Source of the DNA: Aphrocallistes beatrix
Lineage: Eukaryota; Porifera; Hexactinellida; Sceptrulophora; Aphrocallistidae
Assembly (NCBI GenBank): GCA_963281255.1
Contig: OY725498.1
Span: forward strand, 496,001 to 560,000
DNA length: 64,000 nt
Direction of reading: 5' to 3'
A model generated the notes under the pieces. It was not told the DNA's origin. It searched no databases and was given only the letters and a program-made list of their open reading frames with translations. The position numbers and the translations under genes were made by a program. Shown in pieces: positions 10,228 through 21,459 of this stretch. Numbering within the stretch: position 1 is the stretch's first letter; every line of letters begins with the position of its first letter.

Positions 10228-13200
10228 TCAAGGTTTCGCAATACTCTTTTTGAAACTGGTAAGGCTTCGTTGCATTCTGCTATTTGCAATTCTTTCTCCG
10301 TCCATTGAGAAGGAATGGAGAGAGAAGTGTTTCTCACCTCTGTGAGGTGTCTGGGATGGTTCCTCTACTCTAAGAGCTGTGATTGGTTCAGAACCACTGC
10401 ACTTTTGTTGAGGTGTGAAATTCCTATTGTCCATTATGGTTGTGTGGTTCTGGATTAGTGAATCCATTAGTGGCGCTTGTTTAGAGAATATTTGCAGTTG
10501 CTTAGCAACGATTGTGGAATCTTCTAACACGGAATTGAATTCTATCCAAATTGAGCAGAATTCTTCTTCTCCTACTGAAGGACAGCCAATCAATTCGCAG
10601 AGTTGGGTACAAAAATATTATTTCTTCAAATAATTAATTAAATAAATAGTTCTAGTATCCTACTGAATGCATAGTGATGATTCGGGTAGATAGGAATGCG
10701 TATATCCGTGAGATTCTTATGCTTGCATAACCATGGATGTTTTTTTAGTATAAGAGCTTTTGTTTCGCTTACTCGAAACGCTTTTGATACAATCGGTTTT
10801 GTCGTAACTTCACAACAATCGCCACAAAATGGTGTCACGAAGCGACACAATTTGATGGCATCCGACACAATTTATTATGGTTAAACCATAAATAATATCT
10901 CTTTGACACCCATGGTCCAAATAGGATTTTACCATACTAAATTGTGTCACGTGCAACCATAGGCGTAACTATTTAGATTTTTTCATGGTTAGCTGGGTTG
11001 GCGAGATTTGTAAACATATATCAAACTAATGTGGCATGCCACCACAAGTCAACATAACATTTAGGTCTGGAGTGGCACGCTACCCCTGCCACTCCTGGAG
11101 TTACGCATATGCGTGCCACTAAATTGTGTCGTGTGTCACTAAATTGTGTCGCGTGCCATCAAATGATGATAATTGGTTAGAGAGTAGCTAGTGAGACCTA
11201 CCAGATCTAGAAGGTGGTTGGTACTGCCAGGAGTAGAGTTGGTGGTAGAGAGTGAACATGATCTCAGCTGACTCGAAGTCCATGATGTGCAGAGTGTCTG
11301 AGTTTAGAGCCACTAAGATCTGCCTATCTCTCACACCGAATACCATTCTTGTAAACATGTTGCTAGGTTTCTCCACCTGATACCATTGATGGGAAATAAA
11401 TCATAAATAGGAATTCTATATTTATAATTCTGGGCGAATTGATTAGAAAATTTTAGCAAATTTTCTAGATTTGCTTTATTAGCTGAATTCCATATGCCTT
11501 CTAGCCCTACTTGGCAACGCTTCGGGTATATAGGAATGCATACCTGAGCTCGGAAGAAGACAGCTCCGTAGTAAGCTAGATTCTGACAGGCCTGCAAGAA
11601 TAGTTTCCTTAGAGTGACAATGGAATGTCCCTTGGTGCACTGGATCTGCAACGAGTGCACCAGCTGATTGGCCAAGGAGATCCTCTTGGACGGACTGGAC
11701 ACGCAGAATAGGCTCTTCCCACTCTGCAATCTGATTGGCAGGAAGTGTCTGATCCTGGTCTGATTCAGGAGCCAATCCACTGAGTGCTTTGATTGGTCGT
11801 ACGAGCCCTCTTGGATTATAATTAGATACGCGCCTAATTTCAAGGTCTCGCTGTTGTCAGGGAGAGGGTACCTATAAATAGAATAATATTGATGCCAGGA
11901 AAGGAAAGTTTACTCTAGTTTCTAAAAATAGAACACTAATTTTAGAATCAGTGGATTAGAATACACAGTCGACTCCGCTTAATAGGGTCTCTATTTAATA
12001 GGGCCACTTTTGGCAGGACCGGAATAGCTCTCACACATAGAAGCTAATAAAAATACGTATTTTCGGTTAATAGAGTTTTCCGCTTAATCGGGGCAAAATG
12101 TCCTCTGACCGATGTGACCCTATTAAGCGGAGTCGACTGTATATATATATTCACACCTGGAGTTAAGGAAGTTGTCTCTAGCCTCGTAGAAGAGATGTGT
12201 CAGAATTGTGTCGCACTGGATCCGTTTCTCTCTCTTCAAAGTCAGGAAAGCCGACCTATCAAATACCAGTTTTGTAAATAGTAAAAAACCCATGGATATT
12301 ATAACGTTATTTTCAGCGGAAAAGCGATAGAGACAGGCCTTTACTATAAATAGACTAAAACTCAGTTCTAATAATCATCAGACAACTGTCCCGTTTTTTG
12401 GCGGGACGTCTCCCCTTTTCGGACATATTTTGAAAGTAATGTCCCGCGAAAACATCCCAAAAAGTGGAATTGTCTCGCTTTTCAGTGCATTGTACTAATA
12501 CAAATATACTATGTCCACTAAATAGCTCAATATCCAGCTAATATACGACTTATGTCTCGATTTTTTTCCTTCCAGAGGTTGGCAAGAACATTGTTCAAGA
12601 ATAATATTTCTAAAATATTGCTATTCGTAAAGGTCTCCTTTATCTTAACCTGACAATAACCATGGATGCACAACTCCAGTAACTCAAGTATTCATGCTTG
12701 TCTTATATTGACATATCATCTGGCTGAGTGGTTGGGAAGTTAAGAAAGAGTCAATAGGAGCAAGAAATGAGTTAGTGTGAGGAGGGAGGGGTAGAAGCAG
12801 TGGCGTACCGTGGGGGGGGCGGCCCGCCCCGGGCGGCACTTCAAGGGGGCGGCAAATTGCATTTACAACTTTAAATTAAATTCTCCTAATGCATGTAGAA
12901 ATCCAGTGTTGAATTAAATTGATCAAAGTTTATTGTCTGTTGACAATTTGCACTATTACCAATTCACAAATAACAATTGATAACTGCACTTCTATAATTA
13001 AGAATCCTTCTAAATCAATTGTAATGATTTCAATTTCTGAAATAATGAAAACATATATTAGTATACAAACCACAACCTTACTGTAATAACATAATAGTAA
13101 TAATACTTGTAGAAGTGATATTATTAACTGTAAGATATAAATGACAATATTAAGTCGCATTTATAGATTTCTTGCGTGTTTTAATATATTAACTATTCAG

Positions 13201-15358
13201 ATTTCATCATGCAATTTCAAATAATGAGCAGCATTGAAAGCGAGAAGAACTATTTGTTAACCATTTGTAGCGAGTTATTATAATATTGTTAAGCAAAATA
13301 AAGCAAATAGGAAAGTGAATCGCGAAGTTATAATTTAAATAATTCACACTTAGGGGCGGCAACGCGGCATTCTAAAATTCCCGCCCCGGGCGGCATTTGG
13401 TCACGGTACGCCACTGGGTAGAAGAGGAAAGTGAACCGTACAAATAATTTCCCGGTCAGACTTTATCAGCCAGGTTATATCCATCACTCATGAGCATACA
13501 TCCAACTTGAGCCGTGATAACAATGGAATATGGCGGTGAATTTTGCGGGATATAACTGGACGCAATAAAAAGTATTAACTGCAGAATTCCCAGCATTTAT
13601 ATGGCTTCAGTGCCATAGAAAATGGTTGGGAGACATCCGCGATATCGGGACACTGTGTCCCCCCCACAGGCATTCTACGATTAAACATTAAAAACGGGAC
13701 ATATTGGAGACTTTTCGTGTAAAAACGGGACACTTGAAAATTAGCTCAATAGAAAAGTGAAACAGTTGGAATGCATACATGGCCGTTATGAGTTACATCC
13801 ATGGTGTCTACCAGCTAAGACGATAAGGTACGACAGTTCTAATCAGAAATTGGACCATGGATAGTATACAATAGTTGAGAATTATAAATTAGCTGAAGAG
13901 TTATCGAACCTTCTCAGTCTCAGGACAGGATGGTCATCACTCAATTCTTCAACAGTGAGATCTGAATAGAGAAGAAGCAAACTCTTCCATTGGTTCAGCA
14001 ACCTGTGAAAGTATTTATAGAAATGGACTATTTATAGAAATGGACTCACAAGAGGCTCCTAGAGCTATTTTTAGAAATTCCTTGGTCAACTGTAACCATG
14101 GTTACTGTGGCTATAAATAGCTCGAAGGATAAAATTTGTTAAAATCTTGAGATTAATTTTCAGAACTTTTTAAAGAAAAATTGATTTAAAATATATGTTT
14201 AAAGTCCTTGGTTACAATCGTACCTCACTGGAATGTGAGAGGATTTCAGTTGCAGTTCTAAATTTGGAGACACAATCCAGAGAGAGAACACTTCTTTCCC
14301 AGAGTTTATGTCTATATTTAGACTCTGAAGTCCATATTCTAAGATAGAATCGGCTGAGTGGTTGGAAACTCCGTTGAGAGGAATCGTTAAAGAATTTCCA
14401 TTCGGTGTGAACACCACTATGTCTCCATCCTGATTGGTTAATCTGGGAAATGTGCCTAAATCAACACAAATGCATATTACATACACATTAAACAGTAAGT
14501 TCACTGATGCCAATTCTAAACTGAAAAAATTCAGATACAGTCGACTCCGCTTAATAGGGTCACTGTTTAATCGGGCCACTTTTGGTAGGACCGGAATAGC
14601 TCTCACACATAGAAGCTAATACAAATATTTTCGGTTAATAGGGTTCTCCGCTTAATCGGGGCAAAATGTCCTCTGACCGATGTGACCCTATTAAGCGGAG
14701 TCGACTGTATTAATAAACTTTAAAAAATGTAATTAATTATTATACAGTCAGGGTCGCTTATTATGAACTAACCTCCTGGTCCCAATTTAATTTTTTAGAT
14801 AGGATTTGTATTGAATCAAGTTTGCTTAATATAAGTATCTCTATTATGAACATATTTTTTGGTTCCCTGGTGGCTCACAATACGCGACCCTGACTGTAAT
14901 TGTTTATTTGAGGATAAGTCAACATAAATAATACTTCATATGCACAAATAATACATCACACCTCTGCTAATTCGACTAAAAAATATTCTTATTGACCTTT
15001 CCAATCCATTTTTATAATCTCCAATATTTCAAAAAGATTGAGAAACATCGATAAAAGCAATCATAATGAATAATAACATTAATATTCAACAATATTATTC
15101 TCGTCAATTCCCGTTGAATTAGTGTTATTTCACTAATCAGAACAAATTCACAAATAAAAAGATTTCTGGACAATTGATTCGAAAAATATTCGGATTAACT
15201 GTAACATATATAAGGCTATAAAGTCCTATTAATAGAACTCCTATTTATATACCTGCAGATTTATGTGTGTAAGCAGAGGAGCCGGGAATTGATTGGTCAG
15301 AAGAGTACTTTCTAAGGGCGATGGATTTGTACGGCACCTCAAGAGACGACACAGCCAT
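10228..15358 (-). CDS. FRMD8: FERM-domain protein FRMD8 (iTAP/Bili orthologue), seven exons
   Basis: Exons 15253-15358, 14224-14455, 13910-14002, 12157-12255, 11544-11871, 11202-11376 and 10228-10571 join in frame into 458 residues, close to the human length. The F1 lobe ends in LWIVSPNLELQLK. The F2 lobe includes LFYEARDNFLNSRYPLP and LAYYGAVFFRAQ. The F3 lobe includes ILVALNSDTLHIMDFESAE and is followed by WIEF and LQIFSKQAPLMDSLIQ. From recalled family sequence, WLVSPLLEVQLK, FYGCAFF and LLKIYSKQAELMSSLIE of FRMD8 fit better than KRIT1. In mammals FRMD8 binds the cytoplasmic tail of iRhoms and stabilises the iRhom/ADAM17 sheddase at the cell surface. It was also described as a Wnt modulator. 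The last exon could instead start at 10574 using a CAG acceptor. Confidence 0.9.
11966..12139. mobile_element. pogo-like MITE (family P1) in an FRMD8 intron
   Basis: CAGTCGACTCCGCTTAATAG at the left and its complement GCGGAGTCGACTG at the right. The right end is 18 bp beyond the splice donor of the 12157-12255 exon. TA follows the right end, while the left flank is CA. Confidence 0.75.
12382..12560. repeat. Dispersed CCCGTTTTTT repeat, second copy
   Basis: Matches 8285-8620 through GTCCCGTTTTTT, TTTGAAAGTAATGTCCCGCG and AATACAAATATACTATGTCC. It sits in an FRMD8 intron. Confidence 0.55.
12798..13416. mobile_element. hAT-type non-autonomous transposon with perfect 8-bp duplication
   Basis: Terminal inverted repeats CAGTGGCGTACCGTG and CACGGTACGCCACTG. 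The direct duplication GGTAGAAG lies at 12790-12797 and again at 13417-13424. Next to each end is a GC-rich CGGGCGGCA motif. The 619-bp interior is AT-rich and carries no transposase. CAG-type ends with an 8-bp duplication are diagnostic of hAT elements. It lies in an FRMD8 intron. Confidence 0.92.
14538..14707. mobile_element. pogo-like MITE (family P1), best-preserved copy
   Basis: Complete 170-bp copy with CAGTCGACTCCGCTTAATAG at the left, GCGGAGTCGACTG at the right, and TA on both sides (14536-14537, 14708-14709). It lies in FRMD8 intron 1. Confidence 0.85.
14745..14896. mobile_element. Second pogo-like MITE family (P2)
   Basis: 152-bp element with inverted ends CAGTCAGGGTCGCTTATTAT and its near-complement ending CGCGACCCTGACTG. 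TA lies directly outside both ends. Unrelated inside to family P1, and only about 35 bp away from it. Confidence 0.8.
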
Positions 15359-15423
15359 TCTATTTATAGTAACAAACACCAACATAACAATACCCAAACT
15401 ATAAATAGACCAACATCAACACC

Positions 15424-15735
15424 AAGTTCAGGGCTGGAGTTGGTTAACCGATACCAGTATTAATTGGTTGAAGTATGGATTTTGGACCAAGCTTTAACCT
15501 GATATTGAAAAAATAGATAATTTTCAGTGGTCACGAAATATAATTTGTGGTTGGAAAATATGAATTATATTACATTTACTAATTTTTAGAAGTAACATTC
15601 TTGAATCTCCTTCGAAAAACAAAGAAATTAATATGAATGTTTAGAATATAGAGCAGATCGGCTAACCGATCTAAGATTTCCTTAACCATTAACCAAGATT
15701 GACGGCGGTTAGCCGGTTAACCGAATCCAGCCTTG
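15424..15735. repeat. Degenerate inverted-repeat element with GGTTAACCG ends
   Basis: Left end GGGCTGGAGTTGGTTAACCG, right end CCGGTTAACCGAATCCAGCC, roughly complementary. A matching end fragment with GGCTGGATTCAGTTAACCGG is at 44371-44450. Confidence 0.55.
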
Positions 15736-15835
15736 CACCAACATATACATGTATCCTTACTATTAAAACTCGATTAATGTGTATGTGTTTATATATATAT
15801 ATCTCTGTAACGAATTGATTGAAGAAACTGCTGGT

Positions 15836-16429
15836 CATAGAAAGCTAATTTTTGGCATGTGGGAGTTTTTTGGCTATGGCTCCAGTAAGTTCTGAGCTCA
15901 GACGAAAATGTCGACTCATCATGGAATTATGACGTCATTGTCACATTTTAAAAAGTTAAGCAACACAGTTATTCTAGCATAACTCAGCCATTATAGGAGA
16001 TAGCAGGCTGAAATTTTAATAGAATCTGTATACTAACATACCTCACATATGGCACAAATATAATCAAAAAATGATGACTCATCACTTTGTTATGACGTCA
16101 TAATTACTCATCAAAAATTTTACAAATTGACAAATTTGGTGATTTTTCGAGTGATATCGATTTTAAAACTAAGGTAGAAATATTTAGAGATGATTTCTCT
16201 CTTATAATTAACCAATCTCACCTCCAGGCGACCGAAGGGAGCCTCCGGCGGACACGAAGTGTCCGCCAGCCGCGCAGCGCAAGCAAGCGAAGCGCGCTTG
16301 TAGTAATTAATTACCAGTATTCAATATAATCAGTTTTGTAATAAACGACATTCAGTAACGAATCGACCATCAAAGTGAGTGATAACGTAATTATCCTAAT
16401 ATAACTTATTCTATTTATAGTAACACTAG
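15836..16429. other. Non-coding stretch between FRMD8 and COX7C
   Basis: No gene seen. It contains a TGACGTCAT-rich segment (15880-16110) and a GC-rich patch at 16225-16300 with GGACACGAAGTGTCC, a perfect hairpin, followed by CAAGCGAAGCGCGCTTG, another. These look like repeat-derived sequence. Confidence 0.5.
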
Positions 16430-16742
16430 TTATCCTGCTCCTCCTCGCTTCTTCCAAATTTGGAATTTGACAATTCCGAATGGAATGGCGAATGGGACTG
16501 CCACCCAGGCTGCCACGTAGAAACTGGCTCGGAACCTACAAACAAATATATAATAATAAACAAACAAGTAAACAAACAAACAAACAAAAACCTCAAACAT
16601 ATAAATACTGTATGGCCTCTACTACCACATGTAAAATTTCATATTTTATAAGAGAGATTATTCAATGAAAATAATCGCACGATGATTGGATAATGGAAGA
16701 GACAAAAACGAAAAACATTCTAAGGGTACGGATACATAAACC

Positions 16743-16776
<34 letters not shown>

Positions 16777-17013
16777 GCAAAATAAATTGATCCTAAGGAG
16801 TGAATACAGTGGACATATGGTATTAACATATAGCTCTACTGGATTAAAAGTGCCTGGTTACAACATGACGTCATTGGAATGTATGACGTACTTATTGTTT
16901 ATGTTGAATGGAATGGTGGATCCCTTCACTCCAGCTGTCTTCTCGTGAGACCATCTCCTTCCGAGCTGACCAATCGGCGATGAAGTAACTTTAGATAGCT
17001 TCAATGACTGCAT
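16430..17013 (-). CDS. COX7C: Cytochrome c oxidase subunit 7C, two exons
   Basis: Exon 1 (16892-17013) and exon 2 (16430-16535) join in phase 2 into a 75-residue protein. It starts MQSLKLSKVTSSPIGQLGRR, a basic serine-rich mitochondrial presequence. It then has IPFNINNK, matching the LPFSVENK block of COX7C, and a single membrane span reading FYVAAWVAVPFAIPFGIVKF with a basic tail. The order presequence, PF-x-x-x-NK, and a span with PF matches COX7C, a small nuclear-encoded subunit of complex IV in the inner mitochondrial membrane. It lies about 0.95 kb upstream of COX5A on the same strand. The gene is too small to stand out by length; identification rests on the motif order and phase. Confidence 0.85.
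16742..16776. repeat. CAA microsatellite in the COX7C intron
   Basis: About eleven CAA units in a row between the two COX7C exons. Confidence 0.95.
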
Positions 17014-17958
17014 TCTCTAATCCAGAAGTGTGATATATATATGTGTTTATATATATATATATATATGTGTATGTAGATATGCTGTATATTTAGAAAGTGA
17101 GGAGTTATAATATAATATTTTGACAGAACTATGAACATGGTAGTGTATTCAAACTGATAAGGTTTAAGTAGAAGGTAGCATTCAAGAGAAGGGAGAAAGG
17201 GTAATTATACTGTGACAGGAGAATTGGAAATGTATGATATAATATTTAGTATTGAAGTACATTAGTCGTAGTGATAATTCACCCATGGTTCTCTACAAGC
17301 ATTCATGGCAAACGTTAGAAGGTTTCAAATATTATGACATTGTGAATTGGAACTTGTTCTAGCTACTAGACCCACCATTAAAAATGCCACACAGTCAACA
17401 CCATAGTGTCCTATTGCCCATTTCTCTTCTACTTTTCAGTGTCAATGGTCATTTAGATTCTAAGAACTGTTGCGCAGATTCATGAGATCTTATATCACAC
17501 AACCATAGCCACCAAATTGTGGCACGCGACACAATTTTGTGGTGATAGTTATCAAGATCGATGAAACAGATTGAATCATAAAGTTATTAGAGTAAGTGAA
17601 ACTAAATCTCATGATTATAGGGATAATCACAGAATTCTACAAAAACCATCCATGGTTATGTAGTACATAATAACTCACAGATCTACGCAACAGAATTATT
17701 TTTAATGACTCATACATATAACACATGATACTTAGATATAGTAAATATCAATATCAAAAACTGACCAATGATATAACGAGTAATGATAATGAAATGCAGC
17801 AGTGGCACCAGGAATTTTCCGAAACCAGTTTAACCATTTCGAGGTTTCTCCCAATGGGGTATATTCTAGCTTTTAATTTTATTAACATAACATCATTACG
17901 GATATTCGCACATTAGAGTTAGTCCTACACATTACTAGTTCTATATTTAGTATAGGAA
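17014..17958. other. Non-coding interval between COX7C and COX5A
   Basis: No gene seen. It holds a TA/TG-rich simple repeat at 17034-17075 just upstream of the COX7C start, likely in its promoter region, and AT-rich sequence with CGACACAATTTTGTGG, a motif shared with 10850-11160. Confidence 0.5.
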
Positions 17959-18474
17959 CTAAGCTATTCCTAGTTCCTCTGGGGTGGGGATGCCGAGTTC
18001 GGTGAGGGTAGGTCTGATCTCTTGGATTATGTACTCGTAGATTTCAGGATTGGAGACAGACTTCACTCTCACCGACTCAAGAACTCTCATCGCAGTAGGG
18101 AAATCGTTCATGCGCCGACAGGCGTTCAGAATCGACACTACGATCTTCGGTTCAGGAACTAAATCCATCCCGTATAAGTGGTTGAACCCATTCCGTAGCA
18201 GCCACTTGTCCAGTCCCTCTTGACTGAAATAGTCCACCCACCTCTGATCGAATATCTCATCTTTCTCTTCTTGAGTCAGCTCCTTTCCGTCTGCAGAGGT
18301 GACAGGGGGTTTAGGGAACTCGACACATGCTTCAGAGAAGGAGCGCCATCCGACACTCTTCTTGCTTCTGCCACGAATGACATATCCACGGGTCTGTGAG
18401 GGAGAGAGGAGGGAGCGAGGGGTGGACAGGAACCTAGACCCGCGGAACATTGGAGAGATTAGTCTGCTAGCCAT
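17959..18474 (-). CDS. COX5A: Cytochrome c oxidase subunit 5A, intact copy 1
   Basis: Single-exon gene of 171 residues with a basic N-terminal mitochondrial presequence ([18 protein letters not shown]). The mature domain has [44 protein letters not shown] and [10 protein letters not shown], all matching COX5A (subunit Va) of complex IV, which sits on the matrix side. Residues that differ from copy 2 are Gly in SQEGLDK, Val in PKIVVS and Leu in the C-terminal EELGIA. It is intronless, unlike the split COX7C, FRMD8 and ZRANB2 genes nearby. It is the last member of a tandem NHL-COX5A series and lies next to COX7C, so it may be the founding copy. Confidence 0.95.
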   Translation of the reverse strand: MASRLISPMFRGSRFLSTPRSLLSPSQTRGYVIRGRSKKSVGWRSFSEACVEFPKPPVTSADGKELTQEEKDEIFDQRWVDYFSQEGLDKWLLRNGFNHLYGMDLVPEPKIVVSILNACRRMNDFPTAMRVLESVRVKSVSNPEIYEYIIQEIRPTLTELGIPTPEELGIA

Positions 18475-18979
18475 CCTGACACTGGAACTAAGTCTCTAGT
18501 TTCTCAACCAAATATCCGATCGGTTATTTATAACAGAATTTGAAACTTAATTTATAGAATATCCATGGTGGATCACTTTGAGTTCTCTGACCTTAATTAA
18601 TTAAAAGGAATTACCAAAGATCTTCGAATAGAAACATAGATAATCAATTTTTAATTCCATTTAAAAAATCTATCTAGGTTCGAAGGATATAAGTGAGTGG
18701 ATTAGCGGAAAGAAGAATTTTGTTTGTATTTCAATTATAAAAAATAGCAAGGAAGATATTTGAGTGTGGATGCTAAACTACTACAAATATTTTATTGGGG
18801 TTGAGAATATATATTTTATCAATAAAGCAAAAAGAAAATGAATAGAATACAGTGAATGTCAAAATGTCAAAAAACAAGTTCAGTTCAAAGTAAATAATGG
18901 ATAAAAGTAGAAATAATAGTTTAGAGAGAATCAATACTTCTAAAGAATGTAGCCTAACAATACAATAAATAAACTAATA

Positions 18980-20221
18980 CTAAAGTCCGAATTTTTGAAT
19001 GCAATGGTTGGGATTCTTAGAAATTACTATTATTCTATCTTCAGAGTCTAGAGCTATTCCTGCCGCATCAATGAATTCTCCTCTATCTTCTCCTCTCTGA
19101 CCGAATTTGTGTATCAATTCTCCTCTGTTAGAGAAGATTAACACACAATTAGTAATAGAATCCGTCATTAAAATGTAATTGGCTTTATCTACACAGAAGT
19201 ACCATGGACTTATCACTAGGTTCCCTTCTACACGAGGTATTATCTGTCTGATGAGCTGGTGAGAATAATTGTAGTAACGAACACACGGATCTCCAAATAT
19301 CAACACTACAACCTCATCAGAAGTCAGCTTAACATCTCTGGGAGAGGGAATATCCTCAATGAATGAATGGAATGTAAGATCCAAGTTTAAACATTGAATT
19401 CTAGCATTCTTACTGTCACAAATGTAAATTCTTTTCTTCTCATTTGATACAGCGACTCCTCTAACCCAATCAAATTCTAGCTTTCGTTCACCTCTCTTCC
19501 CAACAGAGTTTAAGAATTTCCCTTCAGTACTATACACATTCAGGGAATGGCTCCCGTACTGTGTAACATAGACTTTGCTATGGTTGATACAGATACCTTC
19601 TGGGCAATCCATCTTCTCTTTGAAATCAAATATGAATTCCAGATTCTTAGTAAACACTTGTACACGATAGTTCTTTGAATCACAAATGTAAACATTGTCA
19701 GTTTCAGAATTTATTGCGATTGATCCAGGATAGTAGAACACTCCGGGTGATGTAGATTTACTAGAACTGTGTTTACAAGCTACCATGAGGGGGTCTCCTT
19801 TATATTCATAGGGATGGAGATCACTCACTTCGATCGATCCTATCTCGCTCAGTTTATCGAACACACACTCATCCCACTTCAACACTACTCTCCGCATGCT
19901 AGCGAGATCTCTCTCAAACTTGGCTCTTATCTCTTTTATGCGAGTTTCGTACATAAGTACACATTCTTTCACAATTTCTTTGTTTTCGTTTTCCTTCACA
20001 GAGGATAGTTGCGACTCTTTCAAACGGTTCAGCTCCTCAATCTGTTGGTTGACTCCTTCCCCCCTGTACCTAACCACCAGCTCATCCAGCTCTGACAATA
20101 GAGTGGCTTCCCTCTCCTCTAACACCTGATGAGATCTCTGGAAAATCGTGGCTATTTTCCTCCTCACTTTCTCCGCCTGAGAGAAGAATGAATCACTTCT
20201 CAACACATTAGCACTAGCCAT
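18980..20221 (-). CDS. Coiled-coil/NHL beta-propeller protein, paralogue 1
   Basis: Single-exon gene, 413 residues. Residues ~5-130 are a charged heptad-rich coiled coil (VRRKIATIFQRSHQVLEERE, QQIEELNRLKESQL). A linker with KWDECVFDKLSEIGSIEV follows. Residues ~165-413 are six NHL-type propeller blades with the typical VYICDSKNYRVQVF and SIAINSETD pattern. There is no RING or B-box, so it resembles a TRIM-NHL protein stripped of its ligase end. NHL propellers bind RNA or protein on their top face; the ligand here is unknown. Loop variants specific to this copy are YYPGS, MDCPEG, YGSHS, DWVRG, SKNAR and SPWYF. The C terminus ends IQKFGL, two residues longer than the others. The COX5A copy 1 gene lies downstream on the same strand. 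Confidence 0.9.
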   Translation of the reverse strand: MASANVLRSDSFFSQAEKVRRKIATIFQRSHQVLEEREATLLSELDELVVRYRGEGVNQQIEELNRLKESQLSSVKENENKEIVKECVLMYETRIKEIRAKFERDLASMRRVVLKWDECVFDKLSEIGSIEVSDLHPYEYKGDPLMVACKHSSSKSTSPGVFYYPGSIAINSETDNVYICDSKNYRVQVFTKNLEFIFDFKEKMDCPEGICINHSKVYVTQYGSHSLNVYSTEGKFLNSVGKRGERKLEFDWVRGVAVSNEKKRIYICDSKNARIQCLNLDLTFHSFIEDIPSPRDVKLTSDEVVVLIFGDPCVRYYNYSHQLIRQIIPRVEGNLVISPWYFCVDKANYILMTDSITNCVLIFSNRGELIHKFGQRGEDRGEFIDAAGIALDSEDRIIVISKNPNHCIQKFGL

Positions 20222-20295
20222 TTCCTAATGTTGGATGTACAATCAATTTGAGATATTATTAGTAGAAGTATAATAATCAAATACATTGATTTGGT

Positions 20296-20304
20296 CTATA
20301 AATA
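20296..20304 (-). promoter_or_regulatory. TATA-like box of NHL paralogue 1
   Basis: TATTTATAG about 75 bp before the start codon. The same motif in the same context lies 75-80 bp before four other NHL genes (23265, 26924, 31743, 46457), so it is a conserved core-promoter candidate. It is not evident before paralogue 5. Confidence 0.55.
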
Positions 20305-20689
20305 CTCTTCTGCAGTAGAATGTATTAGAGTGAACAGATCAAGTTTCAAAAGTTTACTTTAACTGAGGATTCTTATCCATTAGCGTTAACGAAAGTTCCC
20401 CTAATCCTTAGTTGATCAAATGTAAACCTATGATCTTTCGATCAATTGCAGGCGCCTCGTCAGGAGATAATTTCCTCCTGAAACTCTTCGTGCGAGATAA
20501 CAGCCTCGATAGTCAACTGTTGCAGTCATCCATAGTACTTAACTATCTGAGGAGACTGGGAGTTGTCTATGGACTGAGGAAGTGGGACATAAGCTAACAC
20601 CGATTCAGATTAATCCACTTATCCAACACCTTTCCTCCCTTTCTGTGTGTTCTGTGACAGAGGTGGTTTATGTCAATAACATAAGTTAA

Positions 20690-20943
20690 AATAGGCCTAG
20701 CTATATAGGTGATGAAAAGAGATTTTGTAGAATTATAAATCTGGTTCTTTCCTTCCAACTACAGTTTACCTTTTTGAGTCAGCTCCTTTCCGAGGTGCCA
20801 GATCTGTAGCGAGATCCCTGTGATGAGAAGTCTGTCCGTTGCCTCAGAGGAAATATCTTAGCTTTATAAACACAACATCATTACGGATATTCGCACATTA
20901 GAGTTAGTCGTACACATTACTAGTTCTATATTTAGTATAGGAA
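20690..20943 (-). pseudogene. Scrap of GTPase and COX5A sequence between tandem units
   Basis: GATTTTGTAGAATTATAAATC resembles the degenerate GTPase-derived segments at 24840 and 47085. It is followed by a short COX5A-like stretch GAGTCAGCTCCTTTCCG and then a COX5A 3' flank (CTGTCCGTTGCCTCAGAGGA) that is repeated at 29180. It marks the joint between tandem units. Confidence 0.5.
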
Positions 20944-21459
20944 CTAAGCTATTCCTCGTTCCTCTGGGGTGGGGATGCCGAGTTCGGTGAGGGTGGGTCT
21001 GATCTCCTGGATTATGTACTCGTAGATTTCAGGATTGGAGACAGACTTCACTCTCACCGACTCAAGAACTCTCATCGCAGTAGGGAAATCGTTCATGCGC
21101 CGACAGGCGTTCAGAATAGACACTTCGATCTTTGGTTCTGGAACTAAATCCATCCCGTATAAGTGATTGAACCCATTCCGTAGCAGCCACTTGTCCAGTC
21201 TCTCTTGACTGAAATAGTCCACCCACCTCTGATCGAATATCTCATCTTTCTCTTCTTGAGTCAGCTCCTTTCCGTCTGCAGAGGTGACAGGGGGTTTAGG
21301 GAACTCGACACATGCTTCAGAGAAGGAGCGCCATCCGACACTCTTCTTGCTTCTGCCACGAATGACATATCCACGGGTCTGTGAGGGAGAGAGGAGGGAG
21401 CGAGGGGTGGACAGGAACCTAGACCCGCGGAACATTGGAGAGATTAGTCTGCTAGCCAT
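20944..21459 (-). CDS. COX5A: Cytochrome c oxidase subunit 5A, intact copy 2
   Basis: Intact 171-residue duplicate of COX5A copy 1, start-to-start spacing 2,985 bp. It differs by only three residues: Arg for Gly in SQERLDK, Glu for Val in PKIEVS, and Arg for Leu in EERGIA. The presequence and the [18 protein letters not shown] core are unchanged. Both copies are open, so both could be expressed. The Gly-to-Arg and Leu-to-Arg changes are at otherwise conservative positions and may mark relaxed constraint. Confidence 0.93.
   Translation of the reverse strand: MASRLISPMFRGSRFLSTPRSLLSPSQTRGYVIRGRSKKSVGWRSFSEACVEFPKPPVTSADGKELTQEEKDEIFDQRWVDYFSQERLDKWLLRNGFNHLYGMDLVPEPKIEVSILNACRRMNDFPTAMRVLESVRVKSVSNPEIYEYIIQEIRPTLTELGIPTPEERGIA

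Noticed and set aside
11331-11843. FRMD8 exon read-through extending past 11544
   Set aside because: The frame continues into the intron, but FERM homology ends at FRAQ with a GTATGC donor and resumes in phase at 11376.
11188-15358. KRIT1 as the identity of the FERM gene
   Set aside because: F1 and C-terminal motifs (WIVSPNLELQLK, FSKQAPLMDSLIQ) fit FRMD8 better, and no ankyrin repeats precede the FERM domain.
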